Positions 36,460 through 49,300 of a stretch of 64,000 nt of DNA are shown piece by piece. Below the pieces are notes generated by a model. It did not search any database. It saw only the letters and a program-made list of their open reading frames with translations, and was not told the DNA's origin. The stretch is from Combretum micranthum (taxonomy: Eukaryota; Streptophyta; Magnoliopsida; Myrtales; Combretaceae), in the NCBI GenBank assembly GCA_024138025.1, contig JAMXBD010003411.1, positions 57,231-121,230 on the forward strand, given 5' to 3'. The position numbers and the translations under genes were made by a program. How positions within the stretch are numbered: the first letter of the stretch is position 1; each line of letters begins with the position of its first letter.

Positions 36460-38051
36460 GTAAACACTTACGACTTAAAATTATTTAGTATATACATAAA
36501 ACCTTAATAAAAACTGTATCAAATACCAATACAGAATAATTAGACACTTATGAGGATTCAATTAAATTATTTAACGATACAATAATTAATACGACGGACT
36601 TAGTCTAATATCCAATGATAAAAATCAACACCTTTAAATTATAGGAAGACTTCTCTTATAGAAATAATCCAATAATAAATCTCTGTTATTTCCTTTCATA
36701 GGAAAATAGATCAATTCCCAGACTTCCAGTAGCTTATACAACAGTTTAGCGAGGACCACAGGTGAGGGAATTCTGATGATCTACTATTTGCTTGTGATTG
36801 CTACTGTTTGCTGTTATGTTGATTGTATTGCTTGTATGTGGAATGACTGATTAATGTGATTGTTATCATCTGCATGATCACCTGAATAAATGGATAAAGA
36901 TAATAATTCGACTAAACTAATTGGATATATCCATCTCATGTGCTTGATCCCTATAAGAAATGTCCCGAATTTGAAATCAAAAGTATTTTGAAATGTATTT
37001 TTAAAGAAATCTGATTTGGAATATTCTAAGTTACTTTTATATCTTTTGAAAAGGACGAATCTATACTAAAAGAGTTTATGAGATAAACATGGGATATTTC
37101 TGAGTATTGTTGTGATAGTGGATGTTGCCTGAGTCGGGGTCCACTGGTCACCTAGCGATAGATGTTACCTGAGTTTGGGTCTATCTGCCGGATTCACCTT
37201 TAGTAGGTGATGATTAGTATTGGTAGTAGATGTTACCTGAGTTGGGATCTATCTGCCGGATTCACCTTTAGTGGGTCATGGTTAGTATTGGTAGTAGATG
37301 TTACCTGAGTCGGGGTCTACTTGCCTGATTCACCATAAATTGGTGATGGTTAGTGAAGATCACCATTAAATTGGCATTATATATATTTAAATATTAACCA
37401 GCGTATATCACGTGAACACGTTAGGGAATATTTGTTGTTACTAATGGCGTTTAAGCATTGGGTAAGTCTGGATGGACACTACCACCGGACAGCCTTATGC
37501 GAGTAAGGCGAGGTGTCTAATGCGGGTAAGTATGGGAGACAACTTAAATGTAGACAGGTAAATCTATATCGTCTATGGATCCGGACTCCCATAGATGTGA
37601 TGCTTGCATTCATCACGTATGCATTCATATTGTGTGTAGATAGATTTGCATGAATACATAATTAATGTTTGATAACTTGCGTAACCAATAGTAGTGAGGA
37701 ATGAACTCACTAAGCCCGTGGTTCGCTCACCCCCCAACAGTTTTTGCGCATGATTATTACTAGCTGGGATTGGGTTAGGAATGTGTGAAGAGAGCTTCTC
37801 CAACAAACTCTATTGAAGATAGAGATATAGGATATGGTAAACTTAGAATGTAAACTAGATAAACTTTATATTGTTGAAATTTGTAAGTTGTAGTTTGAAA
37901 CCCATTTTCACTATTTGGTAGGGAATACCGATTCTCTGCGATCTTGGTAGAAATTGGAAAATCGGATTCCATAGTTGAAATACTATAATATATTATATCA
38001 TTTGTATGATAAACTCTTATAAATAAATAGTCTTGTACACTCTGACTTACA
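36460..38051 (+). mobile_element. Gypsy LTR U5-like sequence D
   Basis: This parallels 46890-48034, with a shared TTAGACACT..GAGGA segment near 36545, CAGGTGAG, and CACTAAGCCCGTGGTT near 37707. It includes a 68-bp tandem repeat (37120-37350) absent from the other copy and ends CTTACA at 38051. It may be the displaced right part of LTR E1. No 5-bp target duplication was confirmed. Confidence 0.55.
37120..37350 (+). repeat. 68-bp tandem repeat, about 3.5 copies
   Basis: The unit contains GATGTTACCTGAGT, then CTATCTGCCGGATTCACC and GTTAGTATTGGTAGT. The first and last copies are partial. Confidence 0.88.
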
Positions 38052-38452
38052 AAACGGCTCTCATGTTACGGGTACACACGTGATATGATAGCTTTAGATA
38101 AATCCTACTAGGCCCCCATTTGGAGTCATGACAAAATTAAAAAACATATTTGCAAAGTATTATATGGAATGAGAACAAAATGGCTTCTGTTGTTTATGGA
38201 GAAACAGAGTGGCACTAAAATTTTAATTCTTAATTTTACTTTATTGCTGTCAATTTTGATATTAGAGCCATTCACTTCTTGGCTATAGTTATAGAAGAAC
38301 TATAACTACTAGTTTTGATCTTTCTTATTGATCATGTCTACCCATTAAAGCTTATATGGCTAGGAAAAAAAAACAAATAAAAGAAACATAAACCAGCTTG
38401 AAGAATTTCTAAAATAACAAAAAAAAAAAAAGCAATTTCCCCTCGAATTTAC
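38052..38452. other. CACTA intron right of the LTR insertion
   Basis: AT-rich sequence ending at the GT donor of the exon at 38453. No further feature was seen. Confidence 0.4.
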
Positions 38453-38784
38453 CTTCACTCTCTCCCAAACACGTTGTTTTTCCGCATTAGAGAATTTTCT
38501 CCAATCATCAATACAAAGAGGGAGTAAGTCCCTACAAGCCTTCCCCATTTCTGAAGTTAATTTTGATGACTGGTCTGCTGTTAGTGGACGTCCTCCAGAA
38601 TAAGTAAACTCAATAACCATCTTACCCTTTCGTCTATTGTTTTCCTTTTCAAGTGCTTTTCCTCGATATGCACTTCTCTTACATGTTGTCACAATGAAGC
38701 TCTCAGTTCCTACATATATATGACTCTCATGAGGTTAAGTCATAAAACACAAACCAAAGACACACTTATTACACCTTTAAATTA

Positions 38785-39265
38785 ACCAGAAATTAAAATT
38801 TACATAAAAGTTACCTGAGCTAGCAGAAGGATTAGATGAAGGGTTTCCACTCAAGGATGCATTTGCTTGGTTATTGACGACATGATTTTGTCGTTGTACA
38901 TCTATTGCAATACCAACCAAAATATGTTTCACCAAAAGTTACAAATTTAAACTAACAAAATAAATTTTAGTAGTTTCATGCAAGACATACACTACTAAGG
39001 TTACAAATTTAAAATGGTACAATCTCTTTAATTGTTAAAGAACAAGCTAATGTGGTAGAACAAAGGAAAAAAAAAACATAGAAGAGCAACAGAGGAGAAT
39101 AGAAACCCACCTATTATACAAATAATATAACTAGAAATTAAAGTTTACATTAAAGTTACCTGAGTAAGGAGGAGGACTAGATGAATGGTTGCCTTGTAAG
39201 GATGCATTTACTTGGGAGTTATTGATGATAGGATTCTGTTCATCTCTATTTGCTACAACACCAAC
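38785..39265 (-). repeat. Tandemly duplicated exon in CACTA gene
   Basis: Exons 39160-39252 and 38815-38901 encode related peptides (NASLQGNHSSSPP and NASLSGNPSSNPS). They are followed by similar donor and intron sequence (GTAACTTTAATGTAAACTTT versus GTAACTTTTATGTAAATTTT). An intron-exon-intron block was therefore duplicated in tandem, and the preceding exon (QQSPQGNNPSN) may be a third, older copy. Confidence 0.7.
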
Positions 39266-39699
39266 CAAAAAAAATGTAATTATATCATTTGTTGCAACAA
39301 CTATAAAAATTTGCAACTTCTATCTAGAAAAATAAAATTTATGCAAATTTCACTTGTTCGAGGAGTACATTAGATGGATTGTTGCCCTGTGGTGATTGTT
39401 GTTCCTCCTCCAAATTGTGAGAATCTGATTCATCATTAATTGGTAATCGGGAATCTTGATTAGACCTTCCTCCCCCCTTTGCAAACTCCTTCGTCCCTAG
39501 CCATTGTAGTCCTACAATCGGATAGGAAAAAAGTTCAATAATTAGATTCCAACATGTATAGATAGATTCAAATAAAGTGCATATAAATAGAAAGAATGAT
39601 AAATATTATCCCTTTAAAACATCATGCATGAACAATAAACGGAAATATTATAGACATTATCAATAAATAAAAAAAGGACAAAAGGAATAAAAATTGACA

Positions 39700-42600
39700 A
39701 CCATACAATTGTCATTGCTCATATCATAGTCCATGAGCACATCATCCATCCCATCCTCTTCATCCTCATCTCCATCCCATCTTCATTGCATTCAATGCTA
39801 CCATCATGCTTTTCACATGGAGATGCTTCAACCATTGTTTCTATAACCTCTCCATCAATGGTCTCACCACATATGCCAGCTCTTAGTGACACTTCGATAT
39901 CACAATCAACAACTGGATGATGTCCATTCCTCTATCTTCATTTGTTGTTAATTGTTCCTCGAAGCTCTCATCTACTAATAGAGCTTCAACATCGGTGAAA
40001 AGATTTGCATCGCCCACAAGTGAGTCAATGTTATAGATGTGTTGATGCTCAAATTGTTGCACCACTCTCCAATCAGCTCCAAATTTCATGTCATCTAGGT
40101 AAAATATTTGTTTAGCTTGTGATGCCAACACATATGGATCATTTTCATACCATGTATGAGTAACCTTAATAGATTTAAAGCCATCATCAACCCGTGCATT
40201 GCGATGCCTCTCATTAGTATCCCACCATTTACATTTAAATAGAAATACTCTTTTGTTTCTAACATAGTTGAACTCATATATATCTGTTAATACCTCATAA
40301 AATTCTACTTTCTCATTCCCTTCTACAAACACTCTACTATTCTGAGTTTTCTTCCTACTATCAAACTCTATTGTGTGAAATCGTACACCATTATATATCA
40401 ATTTATTATATCTCTTGAAACATGAATCGAGTCCTATTGATAATGCATATAATGCACTAATGATTGGGTCACAACTATCATGTAATACACTCATCTGCAA
40501 AAATGGCAAACAAAATACAACATCAATGCAAGCTCATTAAACCCCTTAAATTACAAAAATGTAATTCTAGATAAAGCTCTTTCTCATATTTACCTTATTC
40601 ATAAACCATTCACCAAAGTCCCTCTTGTGACATCCATCTATGTTATCCCCATGTTTGCAAGTAACATATCTCTATGTTCACTGCAATACATGTTTTTTTT
40701 TTTTTTAGTACCTTGATATGTCATTGTACTATTAGCTTACATATAATTTTGACAACTTTCTACTTACTTTAGGTAAGGTCGGATCTCCTGGCAATTGTTG
40801 ATAATGTACCATTTTGTAGTTTCAACCTCCTCTTGACAATACTACATATGTGGTGGAGAAATGAAGCCAACCTTATTTTGAAGACATCCAAGCCACTATC
40901 CTCTAAGAATCAAATTCCTATCTAGACGGTTAAATATTGTCTCAATGCCTTCTAAGTGAAGTGAACACCAAGTTAAGCACTCATGAACAATATAAGCTTC
41001 TGCAATTGAGCCTTCTGGAGAAGCTTATTTCTAACGAATTGCTTTAAAGAGCCTAAGTACCTACAAACGATGACTATTAGTACATGAGAAAAAAATGGAC
41101 ATCAACATAAAAATTGGTAAGTTTTTTTATGTACTTTATACTTTCAATAGGATACATCCAACGGTATGCAACAGGTCCAGCCATTAATGCCTCTTGAGGT
41201 AAGTGGATCGCTAGATGCACCATTACTCAAAGAAGGTAGGGAAAGATCATCTCCAACTTACACAATATAGTGACAATGTCACTTTGCATCTTTTGTATCT
41301 CTTCAACATTCAAAATACGTCGAGACAACCTCTCAAAAAAGGTCCCAAGCTCGGTTATAGCTAGAGTGACCTCCCTTGGCAGTAAGCCACGGATGCCTAT
41401 AGGTAATAGCCTTTGCAATAAAACATGGCAATCATGACTTTTCATACCCAAAAGCTTTGAGCCTGAGCTATCCACACACCTACCTATATGTGATGCATAA
41501 CCATCAGATAATCTAACATTCCTTAGGAACTGACAAAACAATCTACTCTCACTAGTAGTTAATGTATAATTGGCACATGGCATCGAGTATTTGCCATCAG
41601 ATCGTTTCACTAAATGTAGCTCCTTTCGTATACCAAGTTCCTCTAGATCAAGTCTAGCTTTATAAGTATCTTTTGTTTTTCCCTCAATCCTAAGCACTGT
41701 GTTAACAACATTCTCACAAATATTCTTCTCAATGTGCATCACATCCAAATTATGTCTAAGCATCAACTTTGACCAATATGGCAACTGGAAGAATATTGAT
41801 TTTTCAGTCCAGTTGAATGCACTAACATTGCGGACTCTTCTAGCTTTCCCTAGATGCTTTCCCATTTCTTCATTTACTACTGATTATAATTGGTGGAGAA
41901 TATCTTCACCAAAATATAGATAAGGAGATTCATGAGTATCATGCATTCCATCAAACTTGTAGCTATGTCTCCACCTGTGGTCCATTGGCAACCACATTCT
42001 ATGCCCAACATACCCAATCTTGTTATTAAGCCTTATCGATGGTGTTTGATCTTCACATACAGGACAAGCACTGTACCCTTTAGTACTCTATCCAGACAAA
42101 TTTCCATATGCTGGAAAGTCATTGATGGTCCACAATAATGTAGCATGCATCTTGAATGAAGACTTTGAGTATGCATCATAAGTCCACAAACCATTATTCC
42201 AAAGATCCTTCAACTCATCAATTAAAGGTTGCATATAGACATCAATCTCTTTCCCATGTGCTTTAGGCCTCGGGATTAACAATGTCATCATCATATATTC
42301 TTTCTTCATGCACATCCAAGGAGGAAAATTATAAGTGAGAAGCAACATAGGCCACATGCTATATGATTGGCTCATAGTACCAAAAGGATTGAAGCCATCA
42401 CTAGCTAGCCCCAACCTCACATTGCGACAATCCTTTGCAAACTCGGATATTCATTATCAAAATTTACCCATGACAACCCATCTGCTGGATAACCCATAAG
42501 ATTTTCTTGCATCTTATGTTCTCTTTATGCCAACGCATTTTTTGAGCATTTCTAGGATTCATGAAAAGACGTTGCAACCTTGGTTTCACAGGAAAGCATC

Positions 42601-43391
42601 GCAAAACCTTATGGGGAATGGGCTTTTAGAACAGTAGACACCTTATATCTAGAGGTACCACAAGTGGGACAATGTGTAAGATGCTTGTTATCACCCTAAA
42701 ATAGACAACAATCATATTTACATGCATGAATATTATGGCAACCCATGCCTAATCCCCTTAAGTATTTGTTTGCATAATAATAAGACTTAGGAAGAGACTC
42801 TCCATTAGGTAAGACATCACACAATAGTTGTAGCAACATGTCAAAAGACTTGTTGCTCCACTTATTATATACTTTCAAGTGAAGGAGTTTCACTATAAAT
42901 GAGAATTTAGAAATCTTACACCCTGGATAAAGCTCTTGGTGTGAGTCAGCTCTTAACCCATCTAAATAGTCAAGTGGAATGTCGAAGCCATCATTAGGGT
43001 TAAGCCCTCAAATTGATTGTCAACAAATGCCCCTAAATCTTCAAGCATCTCATCAAGCCCATCATCATCACCACCTATCCCATTGTTCTCCTCCATAGCA
43101 GATCTCATTTCACATTCTCTGTGACGAATTCTACCTCGATATCTAGTAGGCAACTCAATAGTTGGCTCCTCACCATGATATATCCAACATCGGTAATTTA
43201 CATCTATCCCATCTACAAGCAAGTGTGCTCTAATCACATTCACAGTGTGCGAAATGTCATTTAAGCATTTCCTACATGGACAATTTAAACTCGTGTGCAC
43301 ACCATACTTCAAGCGTAAGTATGCAAAAAAAATCAACACCTCGTTCATATTCTTCGCTTTCAATTTCACAATTCATCTAACTCTTGTCCAT
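39700..43391 (-). pseudogene. CACTA transposase (tnp2, DUF4218, DUF4216)
   Basis: The gene begins with MDKS at 43391, then a stop replaces the usual Trp. A frameshift in a T run leads into the transposase-associated domain with CPCRKC and a HGEEP motif (about 43330-43150). The tnp2 part follows at 42.9-41.9 kb: PKSYYYANKYLRGLG, HACKYDCCLF, VRLGLASDGFNPFG, LLIPRPK, and TINDFPAYGNLSG. NLDVMHIEKNICENV then introduces the DUF4218-type region at 41.75-41.15 kb with an in-frame stop near 41226. Further exons at about 41060-40760 (GSIAEAYIVHECLTW) and 40650-40590 end at GT donors. The DUF4216 exon is 40509-39883 and continues in shifted frames into an acidic tail near 39740. The family catalyses excision and insertion of CACTA elements. 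Several stops and frameshifts make this copy inactive. Confidence 0.88.
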
Positions 43392-44144
43392 TTTTTCTAA
43401 CATAATCAGGAAGAAAAAAAATGTAAGATTACTAAACTGTTAATACATCTCCTATGAGATAATCACATAATCAGTCAACACATATCATATCACATCATCA
43501 TCCAATCAACATCAATCCAGTATCTTATCATTCACATGTGCACATAGCTAATGTCATAGTCATTTGTATATTAAATGGATAGAAATGTGCTATTTTCTTA
43601 AATCTATCCCATGTCTTTTCTTGTCAATTAATATTTATCATATGCTATAAAATAATAATATTACTTACTTTATTTAGGGATTCTATCATTTTATAACATG
43701 TAGCAAATATTGATTATTAGGAAGGATAATAAAATAATTATTTGAGAACAACAAACTTTGATGTATCAAGACTAATTTTCACATATAATAATATTTGAAA
43801 ATATATAAATATCAAATTTGAAATTGTAAATATTATCGGTACTTATTTATCGTTTACTTTGCTAAAGGAGAATACTTTATTAATATTAGATGGCACAATT
43901 ACCATAGTTCATGTTACGCTAGCGTATAGTGGCAAAAAAAAAAAATATTACCTCGTACATAACATGTTAAGAGCCACATTACCTCCAAATTCATGTAGCT
44001 ACCAAGTCCTATATAAACCCCAAAACCCAACATCTCCTTTCCAGATATATTTACTTGTGTTCAATATTTTTAAATTCTTTTATAATTTATATTAGACAAA
44101 GCATCACATTATAGGTATAAAACAAAAAAAGAAAACATGTATAA
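43392..44144. other. CACTA sequence upstream of tnp2 gene
   Basis: AT-rich sequence before the transposase start, possibly its promoter or a first intron. I found no clear TATA box assignment and no coding sequence. The open frame at 43859-44095 has no recognisable domain. Confidence 0.4.
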
Positions 44145-47100
44145 TGTAAACGCCAAAAATTTTCACAATAGTATACGATAGTAAAATAGAAAACGTAGAT
44201 TAGATTGTGAATTTAGAATCCGATAAAAATCTTAGAATAGACCTATGAGTTGTAATAAACTCATTCCTAGTTTGAAAAACCCGAATAAAAATTTTCTCGA
44301 CCTCAATAGATACCAAAAACGAGATTTCGTATCTTGAATTATTAACTGGAAATAGCTTTAAAATTCCAAAATCGATAAGATACAGTTTATTAATAAAACT
44401 TATCGGTATAAAACAATAAATTAAAAAGGAAATACTAGGATTATAAATACATAATAGACACTAATACTGAACAATAATTATCAATCTAGATCCAAAAAGA
44501 AAATTTCAAACCCGCTGTTATAATTGTTAGGGAATTTTGAATTTATTAGGACTGGGTTCCTAACTTAATTCATCGAACTTGAAAATTTAATCACGTAAGT
44601 TAAAAGTACTTAAAATAATTAATCGTGTAAATTTTTAACTAAAAATTTGAAAATATAAATAATTTAGAGTTTTATAGTAACTTAGGTAATTTTATCTTGA
44701 TAAAACGTAAATATAATGAGTATAGATATAAACGAATAATTTAATATTAGCAAAAATATTTTAGTTAATAATTATTAAATATAAAAAAAGAGAAAACCGG
44801 GGATTTCAATTGCTACACGAATTGGACGCTCGGACAAGGAGCAGCAGTGGAATTGCTGCATTTTCCTTCATGCACGTGCCTGTTGGAATCACCAAGCGAG
44901 AAGAATTTCACTCCACGCACAACAGCAGCCCCACAAGTCCAGCAAGCTGCACTCCACGCGCACATTCTCCACACACACACATAGCAAAGTTCAGATGAAA
45001 ACAGAGCAGTAGCCTTTGGTCCTCCTCGATTGCAGCAAGCCCAAGTTGTTACCCAACTTTGCTCCTATTTTTACACTCAAATTCAACTTGAAAAGATACC
45101 TAACCAACCCAAAAGCTACACCTATAACCCACTTTTAATTTGCAAGAATTATAGACCAAATGGAAGAGGAAAACAGTTGCAAAGCAAGGTGGAAATTTGT
45201 GATGTAGCAGCAAAAAACTCCCCTGCTGTAGAGTTCCATATTTCTTGGCCAACTTTAATCCGAATTTGAGTTCTAAACTCCAAATGAAATTGACCTATAG
45301 TCCAACCACAACACTCCACATGTAATCAACAATAAATGAGGAGAATTTCAGCTCAAATAAACAACCACAACCACTCCAAATATCCTTGCAAAAATCGGAT
45401 CATAACAATGCAACAAAGGAAAAATTCAACAAGAAACAGCACTCACATACCCAAAATGAGCTCCGATTTTTGTAAGATTCCTAGGCTTAATTGACCTGAT
45501 ATTTTTTACTAATTAAACACCAATAGAGGGCCTTTAAATGGACACTTCACACACCAACAATTAATTAGAAAATCGGATCTAAAATCTGCCCAAAAATCAA
45601 GAGAAAATGTTCTAGAAATTTCAACTTTTCAAACTTTTAACTTCAATAGATTTTGACCTGATTTTTACTCAAGTTGAGCTCCTAATTTTACACACATAAA
45701 TGGCATTAATTAGCTACCAAACAAATACAATTAATGCCCTCAAAGATAGCCACAAATCTGTCAAAACAAAGTCCAAAATTGCAAACCAAAAATGCCAAAT
45801 TCATATGTAAATTCTAGCTGCAATTTTGAGTCTTTTTCAAGCCCAAAACCCTTTCCTTAGCCTCCAAACTTAACCTAGCCTTAGTACATGTATATAAGCT
45901 TAATTTAGTTACAAATTGAGCTCATAAATCCCACAAAATCACCCCAAAAACACAGCTACAAAAGGAAGTGCATCTAGCCTTTTCCTTTTTCTTTTCCATT
46001 GCAACCCTCCACTTAGAAAATTTAAAACCTGTGTAAGACCAACCATAAACCCATAGCTTATTTCTCATATCCTATCTACACACCAAGCACACCAAGAATA
46101 TCAATCCCCTTCTCCAACAACATCCAAAACCAAATAAAAAAAGTCTTGGTTATCCTAAGATCCAAGAGGGGAAAACTAGCTTAACAAGGTAAGAATATTT
46201 GATTGCATTAGTAAGCTCCCATTATAGTTAATGTTGTTAACTTATAATTTAGTTAGGAACTCATCATCTAACCTTTGATATAGGTTTGATTCTTTCTTAA
46301 AAAGGAAGTTGAAAATCCTTTTTCCATTCCAAGCTAAGGTAAGTTCTAAACTACAACCTATCCTTGTTAAACTTGTGTATAGGCTTTAGTATGAATTGTT
46401 GAGCATTAAAAGAAAGTTATGTGGTTGAAAGAAGTTGTTAATTCATTGATGAATCCAAGTAGATGAATTTTTGATGTATTAGAAATGATTAGATATTGTT
46501 GACAAAGAAAGACAACAACTTATAATGATGGTAATAGTGAATTCGGATTTAGGAATGAAGTGGACAAAATAAGACTCAAATTTCATCTAATCCAGTCTAA
46601 ATTCATGTCTAATCTTCTAAGACCTTATATGAACATAAAACTTGATAAAACAAGCTTTAAAAGCATGATTAGGAGTTCTACATTACAAGAAAAGTATTAT
46701 GAACAAATTCAAAGAAATTACACATATTAATACTTCTATAAATTATGAATGAGCTTAGGATATAAATGAAGATTTAAATGGGATCATCTAAAATAATATA
46801 CAATCAAAAGAAACTTAAAAGAATTAAACAATAAAAATTTCTTTTCTATAAGAATCAATACTTTAAGAAATCATTATAAACGTAGAAAATAATACCAAAT
46901 ACCGACATAGGACACTTAGACACTCATAGGAATTTGATTTTCTATTTATAAATATTATAGATAAATATTTCATCTTAATAGGTAATTTCGATACTATCGA
47001 GGATTTCCCGGTCAATTACTACGACTAATCAATATGAGCAGGTGAGTAACTTAGACTTATTACATTATTTGTGATTGTAGTTTAATTGCACTATAATACA

Positions 47101-48034
47101 AGGATAATAATGATGAACTCGTGTGTATATGGGTTATGGGTTTTGTTTGTTGTTTGAAATTACTTGTTTGATAAATACTACTAACTAAAAGTGATAATGA
47201 ATGACTTGTGAATTTACTGTATGTGAAGCATGTTGAGTGTCCGAATGAAGTTTGAACACTTATAACCTGACTAAAAATCATCGAAATCATAAGCGAAATG
47301 ATACATGCATAGCATAATTTGCACATACTGCATTATGTTTATGTGATAACCTACTACGTGTTAGAATTTCGGTTCTCTGGTAATACTTGGTTTTTCTAGG
47401 CAAGAGGCTAGTAGTTCTACTTATGTTTACCTTTGTTCTATCAGTTCCATGGGAATTAACTGGTAATGAAGGATGCCGCTCATGGTATCGCTGTGAAATA
47501 TCTAACACTTAGTGGAGTTTCTAAGGCTTAAAACAGGAAATGAGTGTTTAAAACATCATTAACATAAAGAGATAATAATTGTGAGGATTGTGGTTTTCTG
47601 TGTACTTAGTTTCTCCTGGGTAGGTGATTCATAGATCAGTTTTCCTTTAACCTCAATGAGAGGTGTAAATCTCCATCCTGTTTGGATTCCGGTTTGTCCA
47701 AGCTTGTAATTGTTCATGTGTTTGATTGATGCAGTATATATGATTGATAATAACTTGCTTGTTGTGATAAGTTCTGGTTATTCACTAAGCCCGTGGTTTA
47801 TGCTCATACTCCTACAGTCCTTACAGGATGACACTTAAGCCTTGGTTGGTGGCTTCTAGGAGCTTAGAGCCGGTATGTTTCTAAAGCTAGAAGAGTCTTG
47901 GAAACAGGGAAAAATAGTTTCATTATTTATATGTATTAATTGGTGTTAGTAATCAGAATTATCTAAATTTAAAATGTGATGTTATAGCATTAGAATTATC
48001 TTAGGAACAATATTTTTAGGTTGAAGCCCTTACA
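44145..48034 (+). mobile_element. Gypsy LTR-like sequence E2 (about 3.9 kb)
   Basis: It starts TGTAAACGCC and ends GCCCTTACA, with TATATAAG at 45891-45898, a C-rich leader and the donor-like AAGGTAAG near 46187. A U5-type end carries CACTAAGCCCGTGG near 47785 and a pyrimidine tract ending CAG. The first 2.7 kb matches 26599-29310. It lies inside the CACTA element upstream of its transposase. Flanking 5-bp repeats do not agree at these ends, although TATAA occurs just before the start and five bases after the end. Confidence 0.68.
45891..45898 (+). promoter_or_regulatory. TATA box of LTR E2
   Basis: TATATAAG with the same context as in copy E1. Confidence 0.5.
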
Positions 48035-49300
48035 AATAGTATAAATGCATTAGAGATTTGAGAATAGTAATCTACAATAGCAAGTCTAGCCATTTTTTTC
48101 CTAGAGGATAAACATATATGCTTTTTTGGCTCAATTATGACTGGCCAAATTTACTCATCAATCTCCCTGTCATCATCAAAATTGCCACCATCTCTCCCAT
48201 CACCATTATCTTCATCATCAATTTCAACATCATTATTTTATCGCTACTATTACCAATGATATGCATGTCCTCTAATTGTAAATCTTTTGAAACACCCATT
48301 CCCATTTGAGCTTCAACATCATCAATATCATGAATTTCTAAATTATCATGACTTTTTTCTTCCATGACTTTCCAAATCCAAAAATATGAAAAACAACAAA
48401 CATGGAATAGCCAAAACCGAGAATTAATAACTTATTATAATGACTGATGTACCAAATCTATACATGACTAAATCATGAATAAATACAAGTTTTAAAATAT
48501 ATTATATAAATATGTGAAACGAAACTGCTAATAAAAAAGGATACAAATATCATAAAAAGCACAATAAAAAAGCTCTAAAAGATCACCAAATGTCACATTA
48601 TTGGTAACTCCCATGACAACAAATGATTCAAAATAAAAAATAAGAGTAAGCCATATGGATAAAAGATCAAATGAAAATAAAATCCCCTTAAAACAACCTA
48701 ATTCAACCAATGAATACGTACAGTACACAATAGCCACAAATCATAAAGCACGAACAATTGAGATAATTACAAATGTGTGGATATGTAAAAGGCGAATGTA
48801 AGGTTCCAAACAATAATAAAACCTTCAGTAGAGTTATTTGGCCATAAAAGAAAAAAAAATTGTCAAAAGTTTTATAATAGCTTAAAAAGTAAATTATATG
48901 AAAGATTAAATAGGTATTTATAAATGTATCACATTTTATTCTAATGGAGGAAAATCTTTTAAATTTCAATTTTATATTTTTATATGTATACTATGGTACA
49001 TAATTAATGACTTAAAGATTGCTTAATCTTCAAGCAAATTATCCAATCATTTTCATTAATTTCCAATGAAATCCGATAGCATGGTGTTAATATAAGAAAT
49101 CTCCTTATTGCAAGCTATCCATTATTGAAACACAAAATGTGTCTTAAATTGCAAATTTTTTTAGGTACGTATAGTTAATGCATGACCTCTATGAATTATC
49201 CTTCTTCATTACCAGGAATGCTACTATGACAATGTGAAAGTATTTATCTTTGTGAATTGTGTTCATTTATTCTTATAAGTGTAAAACATTTTAGACTCAG
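48035..49300. other. CACTA interior between LTR E2 and Agenet fragment
   Basis: AT-rich sequence. A minus-strand open frame at 48135-48365 gives an Asp/Met-rich 76-residue peptide partly built on GATGAT-type simple sequence. I cannot assign it. No other feature was seen. Confidence 0.4.

Larger units (their letters stand above)
35280..36460 (-). mobile_element. LTR-like sequence I with GCCGGC cluster
   Basis: On the minus strand a GCCGGC motif cluster (36350 to 35975) is followed directly by TATAAATA (35961-35968) and a leader. The leader contains an AGTAAGT donor-like site, the same layout as the 3' LTR at 58668-60337. It stops against LTR C at 35280. An (AT)n tract lies at about 35411-35434. 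Its own ends were not identified. Confidence 0.5.
22547..39504 (-). pseudogene. Transposase_24 (Ptta/En/Spm-type) gene of CACTA, split
   Basis: Reconstructed exons on the minus strand are 39354-39504 (starts ATG), 39160-39252, 38815-38901, 38453-38709, about 25135-25345, 24956-25051, 24759-24875, 24424-24672, about 22751-22808 and 22547-22644. Most have GT/AG borders. The 38.45-kb exon carries GRPLTADQS and the Trp-rich DDWRKFS..EKQRVWERVK region of plant transposase_24 proteins. The 25-kb exons give DDDWKKVTEKW, LHRAGSRSFE and FFKQT..YCDPRLDG. The next has a coiled-coil-like Glu/Lys-rich end, and the last encodes an acidic tail rich in DED/SED. Damage includes a frameshift in a G run in the first exon and a stop in place of Arg before YCDPRL. 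An intron between 25.35 and 38.45 kb holds about 11.5 kb of Gypsy LTR sequence. In En/Spm the second protein helps bind element ends; that role here is inferred. Confidence 0.75.

Noticed and set aside
38360..43391. Host genes of unknown function (DUF4216/DUF4218 proteins)
   Set aside because: In plants these domains occur in CACTA transposases, and all exons lie inside recognised CACTA ends with stops and shifts.
44140..48044. TATAA as target duplication of LTR E2
   Set aside because: The right-hand copy starts five bases after the CA end, so it does not fit the expected ends; probably chance in AT-rich DNA.
48135..48365. Acidic 76-residue minus-strand open frame as a CACTA gene
   Set aside because: It could be an exon, but no splice sites or partner exons were found and part is GAT-type simple sequence; left unassigned.
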